Of a stretch of 64,000 nt of DNA, positions 29,301 to 38,107 are shown piece after piece. The stretch lies in contig NZ_UOOB01000001.1 in assembly GCF_900564145.1 (NCBI RefSeq), forward strand, positions 744,001 through 808,000, given 5' to 3'. The notes below the pieces were generated by a model that had not been told where the DNA came from, made no database searches, and saw only the letters and a list, made by a program, of their open reading frames with translations. A program made the position numbers and the translations under genes. Position 1 is the stretch's first letter. Every line of letters begins with the position of its first letter. Source of the DNA: Comamonas sp. lk. GTDB lineage: Bacteria > Pseudomonadota > Gammaproteobacteria > Burkholderiales > Burkholderiaceae_C.

Positions 29301-29342
29301 CACACGGGCAAGGCGCTGGCGCCGGTGCTGGCGCGTACCTGA
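23397..29342 (+). CDS. uvrA: Double-length excinuclease subunit UvrA (tandem fusion)
   Basis: 1981 residues, about twice a normal UvrA (about 940). Four Walker A motifs (33-40, 691-698, 1068-1075, 1658-1665) and four LSGGE signatures (539, 884, 1455, 1860) show two complete UvrA units in one chain, joined at about 1030. Each unit has the second zinc module ([11 protein letters not shown]...CPDC and [11 protein letters not shown]...CEVC). The first zinc module is intact in unit 2 (CPVC...CPDC) but degenerate in unit 1 (CPES...CEAC). Unit 1 keeps a long insertion domain; in unit 2 the first signature comes about 70 residues early, so its insertion domain is trimmed. A Lys/Ala-rich linker lies near 1585-1625. 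UvrA finds DNA lesions and loads UvrB; a fused dimer would be a built-in heterodimer. A normal uvrA may exist elsewhere. Confidence 0.93.
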   Translation: MTQGLIRIRGARQHNLRNLDIDIRTGELTVVTGPSGSGKSSLVFDTLYAEGQRRYVETFSAYARQFLDRMDKPAVDKVEGVPPAIAIDQTNPVRNSRSTVGTMTEINDHLKLLFARASQLYDRETGMAVRHDTPDTIYAELAQRCEAAGDPRIAITFPVELPANTSAEEVEQWLSASGFTKVQAEREVERAQQASKDADKGKKKAQAVPEKVKVLDVIADRFRLSKAERVRVMEAIEVGLKRGSGRLTVYLLPESGVEGAEPELWKFSQGLHCPESNLSYQEPIPSLFSFNSAVGACEACRGFGRVIGVDWGLVIPNDKLTLRTGAIKPIQTPAWKEIQDDLMRHSEAEGIPRDTSWAKLTQAQKDWVIEGSPNWNGKWTQTWYGIRRYFEYLESKAYKMHIRVLLSKYRSYTECPTCGGARLKTESLLWRVGSKQAADAVLPAHDAGGKYQRFLPQGVGWSREQLDGLPGLCLHDLMRLPITRLRDFFAQLAPAANADKNDGELQALKMLHEEIMTRLQYLCDVGIGYLTLDRQSRTLSGGEVQRINLTTALGTSLVNTLFVLDEPSIGLHPRDMERITEAMHRLRDAGNTLVVVEHDPAVMFAADRMIDMGPGPGARGGQIVFDGTPEDLRKADTLTGAYLGGRKQVGFGLKRMVTEATPRLILEGAREHNLRDVTVDLPLQRLVTITGVSGSGKSTLIQDVLVPALMRHFGKPTDAAGAFERLMGADHLADVMFVDQSPIGKTARSNPVSYVGAWDTLRELFAVAPLSRHRGYTASKFSFNSGDGRCPTCGGSGFEHVEMQFLSDVYLRCPDCNGSRYRPEILEVKIERGGKPLNVADVLELTVAEAALLFSQDRDVIRALQPIVDVGLEYVKLGQPVPTLSGGEAQRLKLAGFLAEAAKAQSKSKQSLAKKGTLFMFDEPTTGLHFEDIAKLMRALRKLLEAGHSLIVIEHNLDVIRASDWLIDLGPEGGDGGGLVVAEGTPEDVRKVSGSHTAQALREYDLAMGVGGEAVHEVAPMLYKAERKAKAVQATPGKDAIEIVNAKEHNLKSLSVNVPRGKFNVVTGVSGSGKSTLAFDILFNEGQRRYLESLNAYARSIVQPAGRPEVDAVYGIPPTVAIEQRLSRGGRKSTVGTTTEVWHFLRLLYVKLGVQHCVHDHAVVQPQTEESIAAQLMTNFRGQTIGLLAPLVVNRKGVYTELADWARPKGYTHLRVDGEFLPTTGFPRIDRFKEHTIELPVASVTVTAANEAELRSHLKQTLEIGKGVLHVLSGIENLAEAMAGGQSTAGIGALQVFSTQRACPVCATSYAELDPRLFSYNSKHGWCPDCVGTGVKLTKDQRKVYDDTLLAEDNRGREVKFEGQEVEDLAEVECSKCHGTRLNPTARAVQFHGVGITDIAELSVSDVRAWAQTLALSGREADIARDLIPEIQSRLEFLEEVGLGYLTLDRGAPTLSGGEAQRIRLAAQLGSNLQGVCYVLDEPTIGLHARDNQILLNALHKLGDKGNTLVVVEHDEDTIRRADHIIDIGPSAGIRGGRLVAEGSVQDIMDAKDSVTGRYLLHAMRHPFKPRRWIGEGEPPQPAAKPAIELRAASAEEVKLAEPKRAKSKKAKAQAATEVEVGTQSFALHWLSLLGAHMHNLQSVDVRVPLERLVAVTGVSGSGKSTLARDVLLSNVAAWVQQRSTKAGRDAMDEGKSPALIGCKGLKGFEVIDRVLEVDQTPIGKTPRSCPATYIGFWDTIRKLFAETLEAKARGYAAGRFSFNTGEGRCPSCEGQGVRTIEMSFLPDVKVPCEVCHGARFNPETLAVTWRGKSIGDVLQMEVDEAVEFFASMPSIAHPLQLLQDVGLGYLTLGQPSPTLSGGEAQRIKLVTELTKVRDEIGRRGQKAPHTLYVLDEPTVGLHMADVDKLIKVLHRLVDGGHSVIVIEHDLDVIAEADWIIDLGPEGGKEGGRIVAEGTPEDLVRAGTHTGKALAPVLART

Positions 29343-29349
29343 GGCCGCT

Positions 29350-29391
29350 GCCATGACGTTTGCCGCACGGTGTTGCGACAGGCGTCATGGC
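29350..29391. repeat. Short inverted repeat after uvrA
   Basis: GCCATGACG (29350-29358) and CGTCATGGC (29383-29391) are perfect 9-bp arms around 24 bases. No T-run follows, so a terminator role is uncertain. The rest of the 204-bp gap to the convergent MFS gene shows nothing else. Confidence 0.4.
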
Positions 29392-29546
29392 GTATCGGGC
29401 TTGGTGGTGGCGCTCAGTGGGAAGTGAGGCCGGCATGGTCAGGCTTGCCTGAGGATGCCGGCTGCAACCACCTTACAAACAGTGCGCTGCACTCTTTTAG
29501 CCATGGGCAGCTTGCATTGGATCTCCAGACTCCTGTGTGAAGCGAT

Positions 29547-30896
29547 TCAGGCATTGCTCAGTTTTCTGGAGGGGCGGGAGCCCGATGCAGTCTCTTCCTG
29601 AATCTGCTCATGCACTTGTGGGCTGTTGCCTATCGACCGGGCGCACAGGGCCGATACCAGACCTGCAAACAGCACATAGAAGCAGACGAGCCAGGGAGAT
29701 CCGCCGCCGACCTTGATCAGGCTGGTTGCAATGATGGGAGTGATGCCAGAGGCAAAGATCCCCGAGAATTGATAGACGAAGGAGATGCCGGTGTACCGTA
29801 CCTTGGCGTCAAACAGGTCGCAAAACAGAGCGGCTTCCGGACCATAGATGGCGGCATAGAGCACGCCGAGCGGGATGACGACTGAGGCCCAGATAAGCAG
29901 TGGGCTGCTGCCAGCATGAGTCATGATCCAGAAGGCCGGAAAAGCTGAGATCGCGGTGACGATGGACCCCCACATGAAGATGCGAGGACGCCCGAAGCGG
30001 TCTGAAACCCGGCCAAAGAACGGGATGGTGAAACACATGACCACGGCGGCCATCATCACACCTATCAATGCATCCGTTCGGGATATCTTCACCGTGTCAT
30101 TCAGATAGCTGATGGAGAAAACGCCGAAGATGTTGAAGAAAACACCGTCGATGTAACGCGCGCCCATGCCTTTCAAGACGTTGCCGGGGTAGCGGCGCAT
30201 CATGTCCAGGAAGGGAATGGCGGTTTCCGCATTGCGTTCCTTGACGGCCGCAAATTCAGGCGTTTCCTGTACATGCATGCGTATGTACATTCCAACCAGC
30301 ACCATCACGCCGGAAATCAGGAAGGCAATGCGCCAGCCCCAGGCCATGAATTGTTCATCGGTGCACAACCAAGACAGCAGGGCCACGACGCCGGAAGCCA
30401 GAAACAAGCCTATGGCCAGGCCAATTTGCGGCAGGGAAGCGTAAAAGCCGCGCTTGTTTTTGGGTGCGTACTCATAGGCCATCAGCACTGCGCCACCCCA
30501 TTCACCGCCGAGGCCAATGCCTTGAGCAATTCTGAGCAGCAACAGCAAGATGGGGGCGGCAATGCCGATTTGATCAAAGGTCGGAGTCAGGCCTATGAGG
30601 AAGGTGGAAACGCCCATGATCATGAGCGTGATCACCAGCATGCTTTTGCGACCGACTTTGTCACCAAAGTGGCCAAAGATGATGCCGCCCAGCGGGCGGG
30701 TCACAAAGCCGACCGCAAATGTGGTGTAGGCCAGGAGGGCGGAAATCAGCGGGTCTTCTCCTGGAAAGTAGAGCTTGCTGAAAACGATGCCGGCGACCAC
30801 GCCGTAAAGAAAGAAGTCGTACCACTCGATGGTGGCCCCGATCAGTGCTGAGGTGACTACCTTACGAACTACCTTGGGATCACTGTCTTTTGCCAT
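29547..30896 (-). CDS. MHS-type MFS transporter (ShiA/ProP-like)
   Basis: 449 residues, normal family length. SALIGATIEWYDFFLYG, GGIIFGHFGDKVGRKSML and GIGLGGEWGGAVLMAYEYAP are the metabolite:H+ symporter motifs; 12 hydrophobic segments. It sits 43 bp after the GMC oxidoreductase gene with its own AGGAGA site, so the two form an operon; it probably imports the substrate or exports the product of that enzyme (inference). Confidence 0.87.
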   Translation of the reverse strand: MAKDSDPKVVRKVVTSALIGATIEWYDFFLYGVVAGIVFSKLYFPGEDPLISALLAYTTFAVGFVTRPLGGIIFGHFGDKVGRKSMLVITLMIMGVSTFLIGLTPTFDQIGIAAPILLLLLRIAQGIGLGGEWGGAVLMAYEYAPKNKRGFYASLPQIGLAIGLFLASGVVALLSWLCTDEQFMAWGWRIAFLISGVMVLVGMYIRMHVQETPEFAAVKERNAETAIPFLDMMRRYPGNVLKGMGARYIDGVFFNIFGVFSISYLNDTVKISRTDALIGVMMAAVVMCFTIPFFGRVSDRFGRPRIFMWGSIVTAISAFPAFWIMTHAGSSPLLIWASVVIPLGVLYAAIYGPEAALFCDLFDAKVRYTGISFVYQFSGIFASGITPIIATSLIKVGGGSPWLVCFYVLFAGLVSALCARSIGNSPQVHEQIQEETASGSRPSRKLSNA

Positions 30897-30939
30897 GATG
30901 TCTCCTGGTGTCTTGTCGCGTGGTTTGAACTTTGAGCAG

Positions 30940-32586
30940 TCATGCGACTTGAAACTGCTTTGCGTCTTCCTGGATCAGATCGGCGGCTTTTTCGGCAATC
31001 ATGACGACGGGTGCATTGGTGTTGCCGGAGACCAGCGTGGGCATGACCGAGCAGTCGACCACGCGCAAACCTTGAATGCCGTGCACGCGCAAGCGGGCAT
31101 CGACTACGGACATGGGGTCGTGATTCGGCCCCATGCTGCAGGTGCCGCTGGGGTGAAAGATGGTGGCGCCGTTGTTACGGCAAAACTCCAGCAATTCCTC
31201 ATCGCTTTGCGTAGGGGAGCCTGGCTTGACTTCGCGCTTGACATAAGGCGACATGGCCGCCGACTGTGCGATCTCTCTGGCCGCTCGAATGGCCGCCACA
31301 TTGGTACGCTGATCGAGTTCCGTGCTCAAGTAATTGGGCTGCATCGATGGCGGTGCAAAAGGATCTCTGGAGCGGATACGCACATGGCCGCGTGATTCTG
31401 GGCGCAGCTGACACACCGACATGGTGAAGCCCGAGTAAGGGTGGACCTTGCCGCCGGCCATGTCCGCAGAAAGTGTGGACACATGAAACTGTATGTCTGG
31501 TGTGCTGGCGGCAGCGCTCCCGTCGGCATTCTTGAGGGCGCGCATGAAGCAGCCGCCCTGGTTGATGCCGACGGCCAGCGGGCCTGAGCGATGAAAAAGC
31601 CACTCTAGCCCCAGCTTGGTCGTGCCTATCCACGAGTTCAGCTGATCGTTGGTTGTGATAGGTTTGCTGCACTCGTAGCTCAGACGGATCTGCAAATGAT
31701 CTTGCAGGTTTTCACCCACGCCCGGCAGGTCGTGCACGACAGGAATGTCCAGGCTTTGCAGCAGGGCGCGAGGCCCTATGCCTGACAGCTGCAAGAGCTG
31801 GGGCGACTGTATGGCGCCTGCGGACAATATGACTTCGGCATTGGCCAGGGCCTTGCGCATATTGCCGTTCTGGCGAAAGTTCACGCCTATGGCCCGTTTG
31901 CCGCGCATGACCAGGCCCGTGGCCATGGCGTCGGTTTCAATATGTAGATTGGGACGGTTGCGGGCCGGGCCCAGATAGCCCTTGGCAGTGCTGCAGCGCA
32001 GGCCTTTGCTCGTGGTGAGCTGGTAGTAGCCGGCACCTTCCTGCTGGCGCCCGTTGAAGTCGCTGGTGCGTGGCACGCCGATCTGCTGGGCTCCAGCGAT
32101 AAAGGCTTCAATCAGCTCATGCTTGGCGCCAATGTCCGAGACCTTGAGCGGACCGGTTCCGCCATGGGACTCGACCGCTCCTCTTTCATTGCCTTCGGAT
32201 TTGATGAAGTAGGGCAGCACGTCTTCATAAGACCAGCCAGGGTTGCCGAGGGCGGCCCAGTGATCGTAGTCCTGCGCCTGGCCTCGTACATAGATTAGGC
32301 CGTTGATGGAGCTGCTGCCGCCCAGGGTCTTGCCTCGAGGCCAATAGATCTTCCGTCCGTTCATATTGGGGTCGGGATCTGTTTCGAAACGCCAGTTGTA
32401 TTGAGAGCTCCACATGGTCTTGCCATAGCCTATGGGCAGGTGGATCCAGAGAGAGCGATCGGGTGGCCCCGCTTCCAGCAGCAGGACTTTGTTGCGGGGA
32501 TCTTCGGACAGGCGTGCAGCCAGAACGCAGCCGGCAGAGCCGGCACCGACGATGACGTAGTCATAGCTTTCGATTGCATTTGACAT
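30940..32586 (-). CDS. GMC-family FAD oxidoreductase (choline/alcohol dehydrogenase type)
   Basis: 548 residues. FAD-binding YVIVGAGSAGCVLAARLSED at the N-terminus, WPRGKTLGGSSSINGLIYVRG the first GMC signature, GAIQSPQLLQLSGIGP the second, and the C-terminal catalytic His pair in FHPSGTCSMGP and SGNTNAPVVMIAEKAA. It oxidises a primary alcohol, quinone-linked in many relatives. The AAGGAG site supports the start. Divergent from an IclR regulator and co-directional with an MHS transporter. The substrate is unknown; choline dehydrogenase is possible, but no betaine genes are near. Confidence 0.9.
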   Translation of the reverse strand: MSNAIESYDYVIVGAGSAGCVLAARLSEDPRNKVLLLEAGPPDRSLWIHLPIGYGKTMWSSQYNWRFETDPDPNMNGRKIYWPRGKTLGGSSSINGLIYVRGQAQDYDHWAALGNPGWSYEDVLPYFIKSEGNERGAVESHGGTGPLKVSDIGAKHELIEAFIAGAQQIGVPRTSDFNGRQQEGAGYYQLTTSKGLRCSTAKGYLGPARNRPNLHIETDAMATGLVMRGKRAIGVNFRQNGNMRKALANAEVILSAGAIQSPQLLQLSGIGPRALLQSLDIPVVHDLPGVGENLQDHLQIRLSYECSKPITTNDQLNSWIGTTKLGLEWLFHRSGPLAVGINQGGCFMRALKNADGSAAASTPDIQFHVSTLSADMAGGKVHPYSGFTMSVCQLRPESRGHVRIRSRDPFAPPSMQPNYLSTELDQRTNVAAIRAAREIAQSAAMSPYVKREVKPGSPTQSDEELLEFCRNNGATIFHPSGTCSMGPNHDPMSVVDARLRVHGIQGLRVVDCSVMPTLVSGNTNAPVVMIAEKAADLIQEDAKQFQVA

Positions 32587-32612
32587 AGAAGATCTCCTTT
32601 GTTTTATCTAGA

Positions 32613-32639
32613 GGAACTGTTTGTTCCTTTTGATGGAAC
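32613..32639. promoter_or_regulatory. Three-half-site operator candidate for the IclR regulator
   Basis: GGAAC (32613-32617), its inverse GTTCC (32623-32627) and a third direct GGAAC (32635-32639) lie just upstream of the GMC gene. A palindrome plus a third direct half-site is the arrangement known for some IclR regulators such as PcaU. It sits in the only gap between the regulator and its likely target operon. Not tested. Confidence 0.55.
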
Positions 32640-32748
32640 TCTATGTGTGAGCTCAAATGCTGTAATCAGCGCTTTCCCTTGCTCGTATAAGTACCAGGAC
32701 GCCTGGGCTTTAACTGGCGTATTCGCGAGCTGTGCCATCATTCCCGTC

Positions 32749-33549
32749 ATGCCTGTAGCTATTCCACAAAGTGCTTCTGATGTCGCATCGACATCTTTGG
32801 AAGACCCCAGTTCAATGTCGGACCGTGCACTTGCGGTGTTGGATTACGTGACCCAAAGCAGCGAGCCTCCAGGGCTGATGGAGATTGCCAATGCGCTGAG
32901 CTTTCCCAAGGCCACGGCTTCGCGTTTGTGCTCGGCTCTGGAGTCGCGGCAGTGGCTGACGCGGCATGAGGGGGACCGCAGTTTTTCGCCTGGGCCGCGT
33001 TTGCTCAGCCTGGCGGTGAGAGCATTGCAATGCGATCCACGCCATGCTTTGCGCCATGAGGTCTTGTCTCAGCTGGTGCAGGCGCTTGGCGAAACTTGCA
33101 ACCTCACGGTGCTGGATGGAACGCGCGTGCGCTATCTGGACCGGGTCGAGACGCATTGGCCGCTGCGCATGCAGCTGGAAGCCGGCTCCCGGGTGCCTTT
33201 GCACGCGACTGCCAGTGGCAAGCTTTTCCTGGCACATATGGAGCCCCAGCGCCGCATGGCGGTGTTGGACAACCTGGTGCTGACGCCTTGCACGCCCCAC
33301 ACATTGCAGTCGGCTGCCGCTCTGGTCCAGCAGTGTCTGCACATTCAAGAGCATGGCTATGCCTGTGATCGCGAGGAGTTTATGCTGGGAATGATTGCCG
33401 TGGCCGTGCCGATCAAGGATGACAAAGGCCTGTGTCGTGCTGCGCTGGCGGTGCATGCACCGCAGGCACGCATGTCTCTGGAACAGGCGCTTACCGGCTT
33501 GCCGCACTTGCAGGCGGCTGCACAGCGCATGGGCAAGCTTTTGTTTTAG
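32749..33549 (+). CDS. IclR-family transcriptional regulator
   Basis: 266 residues from MPVAIPQSA. Winged helix-turn-helix at about 25-90 (RALAVLDYVTQSSEPPGLME, then IANALSFPKATASRLCSALE), then the IclR effector domain with RLMLEAGSR-like PLRMQLEAGSRVPLHATASGKLFLAHM and DREEFMLGMIAVAVPIKD. It is divergent from the GMC oxidoreductase/MHS transporter operon and probably controls it. The reading frame is open 150 bases further upstream, but that extension crosses the operator candidate and lacks a ribosome site, so the later Met was chosen. Confidence 0.87.
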   Translation: MPVAIPQSASDVASTSLEDPSSMSDRALAVLDYVTQSSEPPGLMEIANALSFPKATASRLCSALESRQWLTRHEGDRSFSPGPRLLSLAVRALQCDPRHALRHEVLSQLVQALGETCNLTVLDGTRVRYLDRVETHWPLRMQLEAGSRVPLHATASGKLFLAHMEPQRRMAVLDNLVLTPCTPHTLQSAAALVQQCLHIQEHGYACDREEFMLGMIAVAVPIKDDKGLCRAALAVHAPQARMSLEQALTGLPHLQAAAQRMGKLLF

Positions 33550-33590
33550 CCATAGCGCCGACCGGACGGAGCGCTTTGCGCAGAAAAAGT

Positions 33591-33610
33591 GCCGCCTCGA
33601 TGGCGGCCCT
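33591..33610 (+). terminator. Weak terminator after the IclR gene
   Basis: GCCGCC / GGCGGC stem around TCGAT with short A- and T-rich flanks. The T-run is only three bases. Confidence 0.45.
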
Positions 33611-33647
33611 TTGCATGGCTGATCCACTCAGAAGCTGATTGAGGAAC

Positions 33648-33856
33648 TTACTGAAATCCCTGCATGTGCGCCAGCCAGATGGACAGGGCTGGAACAAAGG
33701 TCAGCAGGCACAGCACGATGAAGCGGCCAGCAAGAACAGCGGCATCTCGCGCGTCAGCGCAGTGATGGAAACGCGGGTGGCGACCGGGATGGCCGTCACC
33801 GGCGCGCGGATGCCGTGACCATGGCCGCACGCGCCAGAATGCCGGGCAGGACCGGC
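33648..33856 (-). pseudogene. Decayed 3' fragment of a TRAP dctM gene
   Basis: Bases 33648-33786 match the last 139 bases of the intact dctM at 38844-38982 at roughly nine in ten positions, including the TTA stop and the ending FIVLCLLTFVPALS; a one-base deletion breaks the frame. Bases 33807-33856 match 39296-39345 inside the same gene. About 310 bases between the two are missing, and the promoter-proximal part is gone. It is therefore a remnant, not a working gene. It lies in the same orientation as the intact gene, on the other side of the synthetase/PPTase cassette. Confidence 0.85.
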
Positions 33857-33899
33857 ACGCACACGGGCAAGGTGCCGGCGCGGTCATGACGTTAAAAAT

Positions 33900-33956
33900 A
33901 GCGTGGAGTGACTGAGCGGCTACACAGAAACTCCACGCTGCTCCGAATAATCGGAG
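33900..33956. promoter_or_regulatory. Two hairpins in the leader of the Pls-like gene
   Basis: AGCGTGGAGT / ACTCCACGCT (33900-33909 and 33930-33939) is a perfect 10-bp inverted repeat, followed at once by CTCCGA-ATAA-TCGGAG (33941-33956). They stand 66 bp before the synthetase start. They could be a terminator, an operator or an RNA leader structure; no T-run follows. Together with the decayed dctM this fills the 472-bp gap after the IclR gene. Confidence 0.5.
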
Positions 33957-34021
33957 GGCAGAAAAGAGCGGTGCCATGAGGTTCGGGTGCACGGTTGTAC
34001 CTGGGGGTTACCGCTGAGACC

Positions 34022-37000
34022 ATGTCTGAAGCGCTTGTCTTGCGTGGGCCTGAAAGGCCAGACCTGCTGTGCCACGAGGTGCTGGCGGATATCTTTGAAG
34101 CAACGGCTGCGGCTCATCCTGAGCAGATTGCTCTGATCGAGGGGCAGGGCGATCAGCTTCGGCAATGCAGCTATGCCCAGCTGGATGCCGATGCCAGCCG
34201 TGCCGCGCACCGGCTGATCCAGGCCGGCGTGCGCCCCGGCGACATGGTTGGTCTGTGGCTGCCGCGCGGTATTGAGCTGCTGACCCTGCAGCTGGCGATC
34301 ACCAAGACCGGGGCAGCCTGGCTCCCCTTCGATGCCGAAACCCCTCCCGAACGCATCGCCACCTGCCTGGAGGATGCGCAGGCCAAGGCGCTATTGATAG
34401 CGGAGCGGCAATCGCATGCGATTCAAGCGCATGCAGGCATTTTGGCTCAGGTTTTCATCGACGCCGCTCTGCTGGCGCCGTTGCCGACAGGCACTGTGCC
34501 GCGCCGACGCGAAGGTGCGCTACCCAGTCACCCGGCCTATGTGATCTACACCAGCGGCTCCACCGGCAAGCCCAAGGGCATTGCCGTCACCCAGGGCAGC
34601 ATCTGCCACTTTTTGCGCAGCGAGAATGTGCGGCTGGGCGTGCGTCAGAGCGACAAGGTCTACCAGGGCTTTTCGGTGGCCTTCGACATGTCGTTCGAGG
34701 AAATCTGGATCAGCTACCTCGTGGGCGCGTCGCTGTGGCTGGCGCCGCGCGAGATCGCCGGCGACCCCGAGGCCCTGCCGCGCGCGCTGATAGCGCAGCA
34801 GGTGACGGTGCTGCATGCCGTGCCCACCTTGCTGGCGCTGTTCGCGCAGGACGTACCGAATCTGCGCCTGATCAATCTCGGTGGCGAGATGTGCCCCGAA
34901 TCGCTGGTGGCGCGCTGGGCCAACGGCTCGCGTCAGATGTTCAACACCTACGGGCCCACCGAGGCCACGGTATCGGCCAGCCTGGCCGAACTCCAGGCCG
35001 GCGCGCCGGTGACCATAGGCACGCCGCTGCCCAATTACGCACTGGTGGTGGTGCAGGTGATCGATGCCGACAGCTTTCCCGCCGGCACTGCGCCCACGCT
35101 GGTGGGTCTGCCGCAGGGCGAGGTCGGTGAGCTGTGCATCACCGGCCCCGGCGTGGCGGCCGGCTATTTGGGCCGCCCGGAGCTGACGGCCGAAAAATTC
35201 TTGGTCAATCCCTGGGCGAACGGCCCGCACGATACGCGCTTGTACCGTACCGGCGATCTGGCGCGCATCGACGAGCATGGCCAGATCCACTGCCTGGGCC
35301 GGGCCGACGACCAGATCAAGATCCGTGGTTTTCGCGTGGAACTGGGTGAGATCGAGGCCGTGCTGGCGCAGCAGCCTGGCGTGGGCACCACGGCCGTGCT
35401 CCTGCGCAAGGATGACGGTATTGACCAGTTGGTGGCTTTCTACGTGCCCGTCGAGCTTGCGGCGCCGCCCGCCCACGCTGTGCTGCGCAGCGCCCTCGCC
35501 GAGTGCTTGCCGCCCTATATGGTGCCCGCGCGCTTCGAGGCGCTGGCCGAGATGCCGCGCCTGACCTCGGGCAAGATCGACCGCAAGGCGCTCAAGGCCC
35601 AGCAGCTGTCCACTGCGGTGAACAGCTGCGACTCCGAAACGCCCGAAACCCCGGCCGAGGAAGTCTTGTTTGCCGCACTGGCGCAGCTGTTTCCGGGCCA
35701 GCCCCTGCGCCGGGCACTGGATTTTTTCAGCGACCTGGGCGGGCATTCGCTGTTCGCCGCGCGGCTGACCTCGCTGCTGCGCGCCGATGCGCGTTTTGCC
35801 CAGGCCACGGTGAGCACCATCTATCAGCAACGCAAGATCGGCGCGATTGCCGAGGCACTGCAAGCCGCCATGTCGGTTGGCGATGCCACCGTGCAGGAGC
35901 GGCCGTTCCGCATCCATTCCGCATGGCGGCGCTGGCGCTGTGGCGCGGCGCAGACGGCGGCGATTCCGCTGCTGGTGCTGATCAAGATGGCGCAGTGGCT
36001 GGCGCCGTTCTTCACCTACCACTTCTTCACCGGCGACGAGACCGACTCGGTGCCGTTTGCCGTGGCCATATCGGTGCTGGCGTTTGCGATCGCCACGCTG
36101 GCTGAGTTCGGCATTGCCTGGGTTGGGAAATGGCTGGTGGCCGGGCGCCTCAAGCCCGGGCGTTACCCGCTGTGGGGGCTGACGTATTTCCGTTGGTGGT
36201 TTGCCGACCGGCTGGTGGATGCGGTGCCGGTTTCCATGATCAGCGGCTCGTCGCTGCACCCGCTGTGGCTGCGCGCGCTGGGTGCGAAGGTAGGGCGCGA
36301 AACCAACCTCGGCTCAATGACGGTGCGTGTGCCGGAGCTGCTGAGCATTGGCGATGGCGTCAGCGTCGGCAATGCCGTCAGCCTGGAGAATGCCCGCGTC
36401 GAAGGCGGCGAGCTGGTGCTGGGGCACATAGCGATCGGTCACGAGGCCTGCATAGGCTCGTATGTGGTGATCGAGGGCAATACCCGTCTGGGCGACTGGG
36501 CGCACCTGGAAGGCCAGTCGGCCCTGGCCGACGGCATGGTGCAGCCCGCGCGCAGCATCTGGGCCGGCTCGCCTGCGCGGGCTGTGGGCGAGTTCGATCC
36601 CGCCAGCCTGAAGCCGCGCAAGACAGTGGGCCGGGTGCGCCGGGCCTGGGAGATGTGTGTCTTTCTGCTGGGCACTCTGCTGGTTGCCACGCTGTTCTTC
36701 ATGCCGGTGTTTCCCACCTTCATGTTGATCGACGTGCTCGACGTGGACGCCATTTCGGTGCGGCCGCTGATCGAGGACGGCACCGTCAATGCGCTGGGCG
36801 CCTTTATCCTGCGCTTTTTCAAGTTCTTCTGGCTGGCACTTCCCGCCAGCGCGGTGCTGGTGGCTTGCACGGTGCTGGTGGCGGCGCTGGTGCGCTATCT
36901 GTTTTTGCCACGCACCCGGGCCGGCACCTGGTCGGTGCACAGCGGCCGCTACCTGGGCAAATGGTTGGTCAACCAGATTCAGGAGGCCAGTCTGGCCACG

Positions 37001-38107
37001 CTGCACGGTATCTACGCGACGGTGTACTCGTCCACCTGGTACCGGCTGCTGGGCGCCAAGGTGGGCAAGCAGACTGAACTCTCCACGGCGCTGGGTGTGG
37101 TGCCCGATATGTTGACGCTGGGCGACGAATGCTTTGTGGCCGACGCGGTGATGCTGGGCGACGAGCTCATCGATGGCGGCTGGATGACGGTCAAACCCAC
37201 CGTGGTGTCGCGCCGCAGCTTCATCGGCAACGGCGCCTATGTGCCCGACGGTTCGACCATTCCCGAGAATGTGCTCATAGGCGTGATGACCGCCGTGCCG
37301 CGCAATGCCGACATGCAAAGCGGCGACACCTGGCTGGGCGCACCGGCCATCAACCTGCCGGCGCGCGAAGTGGCCCAGGGCTACCCCGATTACCTGACCT
37401 TTGCGCCCTCGCCCTGGCGGCGTCTGGGGCGAGGTCTGGTCGAGGCCGTGCGCATCGCCGCGCCGCACGCGTTGGTGATCGCCGTAGGCTATGCCATCGT
37501 GCTCGACGCGATGCCGCTGGCGTCAGACGAGCGCTGGGGTGCGGTGGTGCTGGACCTGGCCGTGGCTGGCGTGATCTTTGGCATGCTCGCCTTCTTTGCG
37601 GTGGCGCTGTTCAAATGGCTGCTCGTGGGGCGCTACGGCAAAAAAGCCATGCCCATGTGGACGCCCTTTGTCTGGCTCTCCGAGGCTACGACCAATATGT
37701 ACGAGGGCATTGCCGTGCCCAACTTTCTGCGCTATCTGCGCGGAACGCCCTGGCTGCCGCTGGCCCTGAACCTGATGGGCAGCAAGATTGCCCCCAGCGC
37801 TTGGCTGGACACCACCGATATCACCGAGCACGATTGCGTCACCGTCGGCGCGCACAGCGAGCTCAATGCGCTTTGCTGCCCGCAGACCCATCTCTTCGAA
37901 GACCGGGTGATGAAGATCGACCATGTGCTCATCGGCAGCCGTGTGACCATGGGCGCACGCTGCACCGTGCTGTATAGCGCCAGGGTGGGCGACGGTGTGC
38001 AACTGGGCCCGCTGACTCTGGTGATGAAGGGCGAAACCCTACCCGCGCGCACCCGCTGGGAGGGTGCGCCCGCCGCACCGGTTCCGCACCGAGCCGGGCA
38101 GGGTTGA
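34022..38107 (+). CDS. Pls/PosA-family single-module NRPS-like membrane synthetase
   Basis: 1361 residues. An adenylation domain (about 20-530) has TSGSTGKPKG at 177-186, YGPTE at 310-314 and the catalytic Lys518 in SGKIDRK. A carrier domain has DLGGHS with the phosphopantetheine Ser576. From about 645 on there are six hydrophobic segments in three pairs (about 646-668/678-706, 877-902/932-962, 1146-1167/1172-1203), each pair followed by a hexapeptide-repeat (left-handed beta-helix) domain (about 750-860, 1009-1110, 1251-1350). There is no condensation or thioesterase domain. This is the architecture of Streptomyces poly-epsilon-lysine synthetase Pls, which joins one amino acid into an isopeptide polymer at the membrane. 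The product here is unknown. The start is ATG 34022; TTG 33995 was set aside. The stop overlaps the PPTase start (TGATG). Confidence 0.88.
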   Translation: MSEALVLRGPERPDLLCHEVLADIFEATAAAHPEQIALIEGQGDQLRQCSYAQLDADASRAAHRLIQAGVRPGDMVGLWLPRGIELLTLQLAITKTGAAWLPFDAETPPERIATCLEDAQAKALLIAERQSHAIQAHAGILAQVFIDAALLAPLPTGTVPRRREGALPSHPAYVIYTSGSTGKPKGIAVTQGSICHFLRSENVRLGVRQSDKVYQGFSVAFDMSFEEIWISYLVGASLWLAPREIAGDPEALPRALIAQQVTVLHAVPTLLALFAQDVPNLRLINLGGEMCPESLVARWANGSRQMFNTYGPTEATVSASLAELQAGAPVTIGTPLPNYALVVVQVIDADSFPAGTAPTLVGLPQGEVGELCITGPGVAAGYLGRPELTAEKFLVNPWANGPHDTRLYRTGDLARIDEHGQIHCLGRADDQIKIRGFRVELGEIEAVLAQQPGVGTTAVLLRKDDGIDQLVAFYVPVELAAPPAHAVLRSALAECLPPYMVPARFEALAEMPRLTSGKIDRKALKAQQLSTAVNSCDSETPETPAEEVLFAALAQLFPGQPLRRALDFFSDLGGHSLFAARLTSLLRADARFAQATVSTIYQQRKIGAIAEALQAAMSVGDATVQERPFRIHSAWRRWRCGAAQTAAIPLLVLIKMAQWLAPFFTYHFFTGDETDSVPFAVAISVLAFAIATLAEFGIAWVGKWLVAGRLKPGRYPLWGLTYFRWWFADRLVDAVPVSMISGSSLHPLWLRALGAKVGRETNLGSMTVRVPELLSIGDGVSVGNAVSLENARVEGGELVLGHIAIGHEACIGSYVVIEGNTRLGDWAHLEGQSALADGMVQPARSIWAGSPARAVGEFDPASLKPRKTVGRVRRAWEMCVFLLGTLLVATLFFMPVFPTFMLIDVLDVDAISVRPLIEDGTVNALGAFILRFFKFFWLALPASAVLVACTVLVAALVRYLFLPRTRAGTWSVHSGRYLGKWLVNQIQEASLATLHGIYATVYSSTWYRLLGAKVGKQTELSTALGVVPDMLTLGDECFVADAVMLGDELIDGGWMTVKPTVVSRRSFIGNGAYVPDGSTIPENVLIGVMTAVPRNADMQSGDTWLGAPAINLPAREVAQGYPDYLTFAPSPWRRLGRGLVEAVRIAAPHALVIAVGYAIVLDAMPLASDERWGAVVLDLAVAGVIFGMLAFFAVALFKWLLVGRYGKKAMPMWTPFVWLSEATTNMYEGIAVPNFLRYLRGTPWLPLALNLMGSKIAPSAWLDTTDITEHDCVTVGAHSELNALCCPQTHLFEDRVMKIDHVLIGSRVTMGARCTVLYSARVGDGVQLGPLTLVMKGETLPARTRWEGAPAAPVPHRAGQG

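Noticed and set aside
25923..29354. 1143-codon open frame on the minus strand opposite uvrA
   Set aside because: It is an antisense shadow of a high-GC coding strand; its translation is His/Gln/Leu-rich, with no domain, and uvrA motifs on the plus strand are unambiguous. The same holds for long antisense frames at 8005-10347, 23232-25412 and 34520-36259.
32599..32748. 50-codon N-terminal extension of the IclR regulator
   Set aside because: It crosses the operator candidate and the promoter region and is unlike any IclR N-terminus.
33648..33992. 114-codon minus-strand open frame as a small gene
   Set aside because: Only its last 25 or so residues match DctM; the rest is frameshifted debris. 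Treated as a pseudogene.
33995..34021. TTG at 33995 as the start of the Pls-like synthetase
   Set aside because: No ribosome site, rare start codon, and the ATG nine codons later gives the family-like N-terminus.
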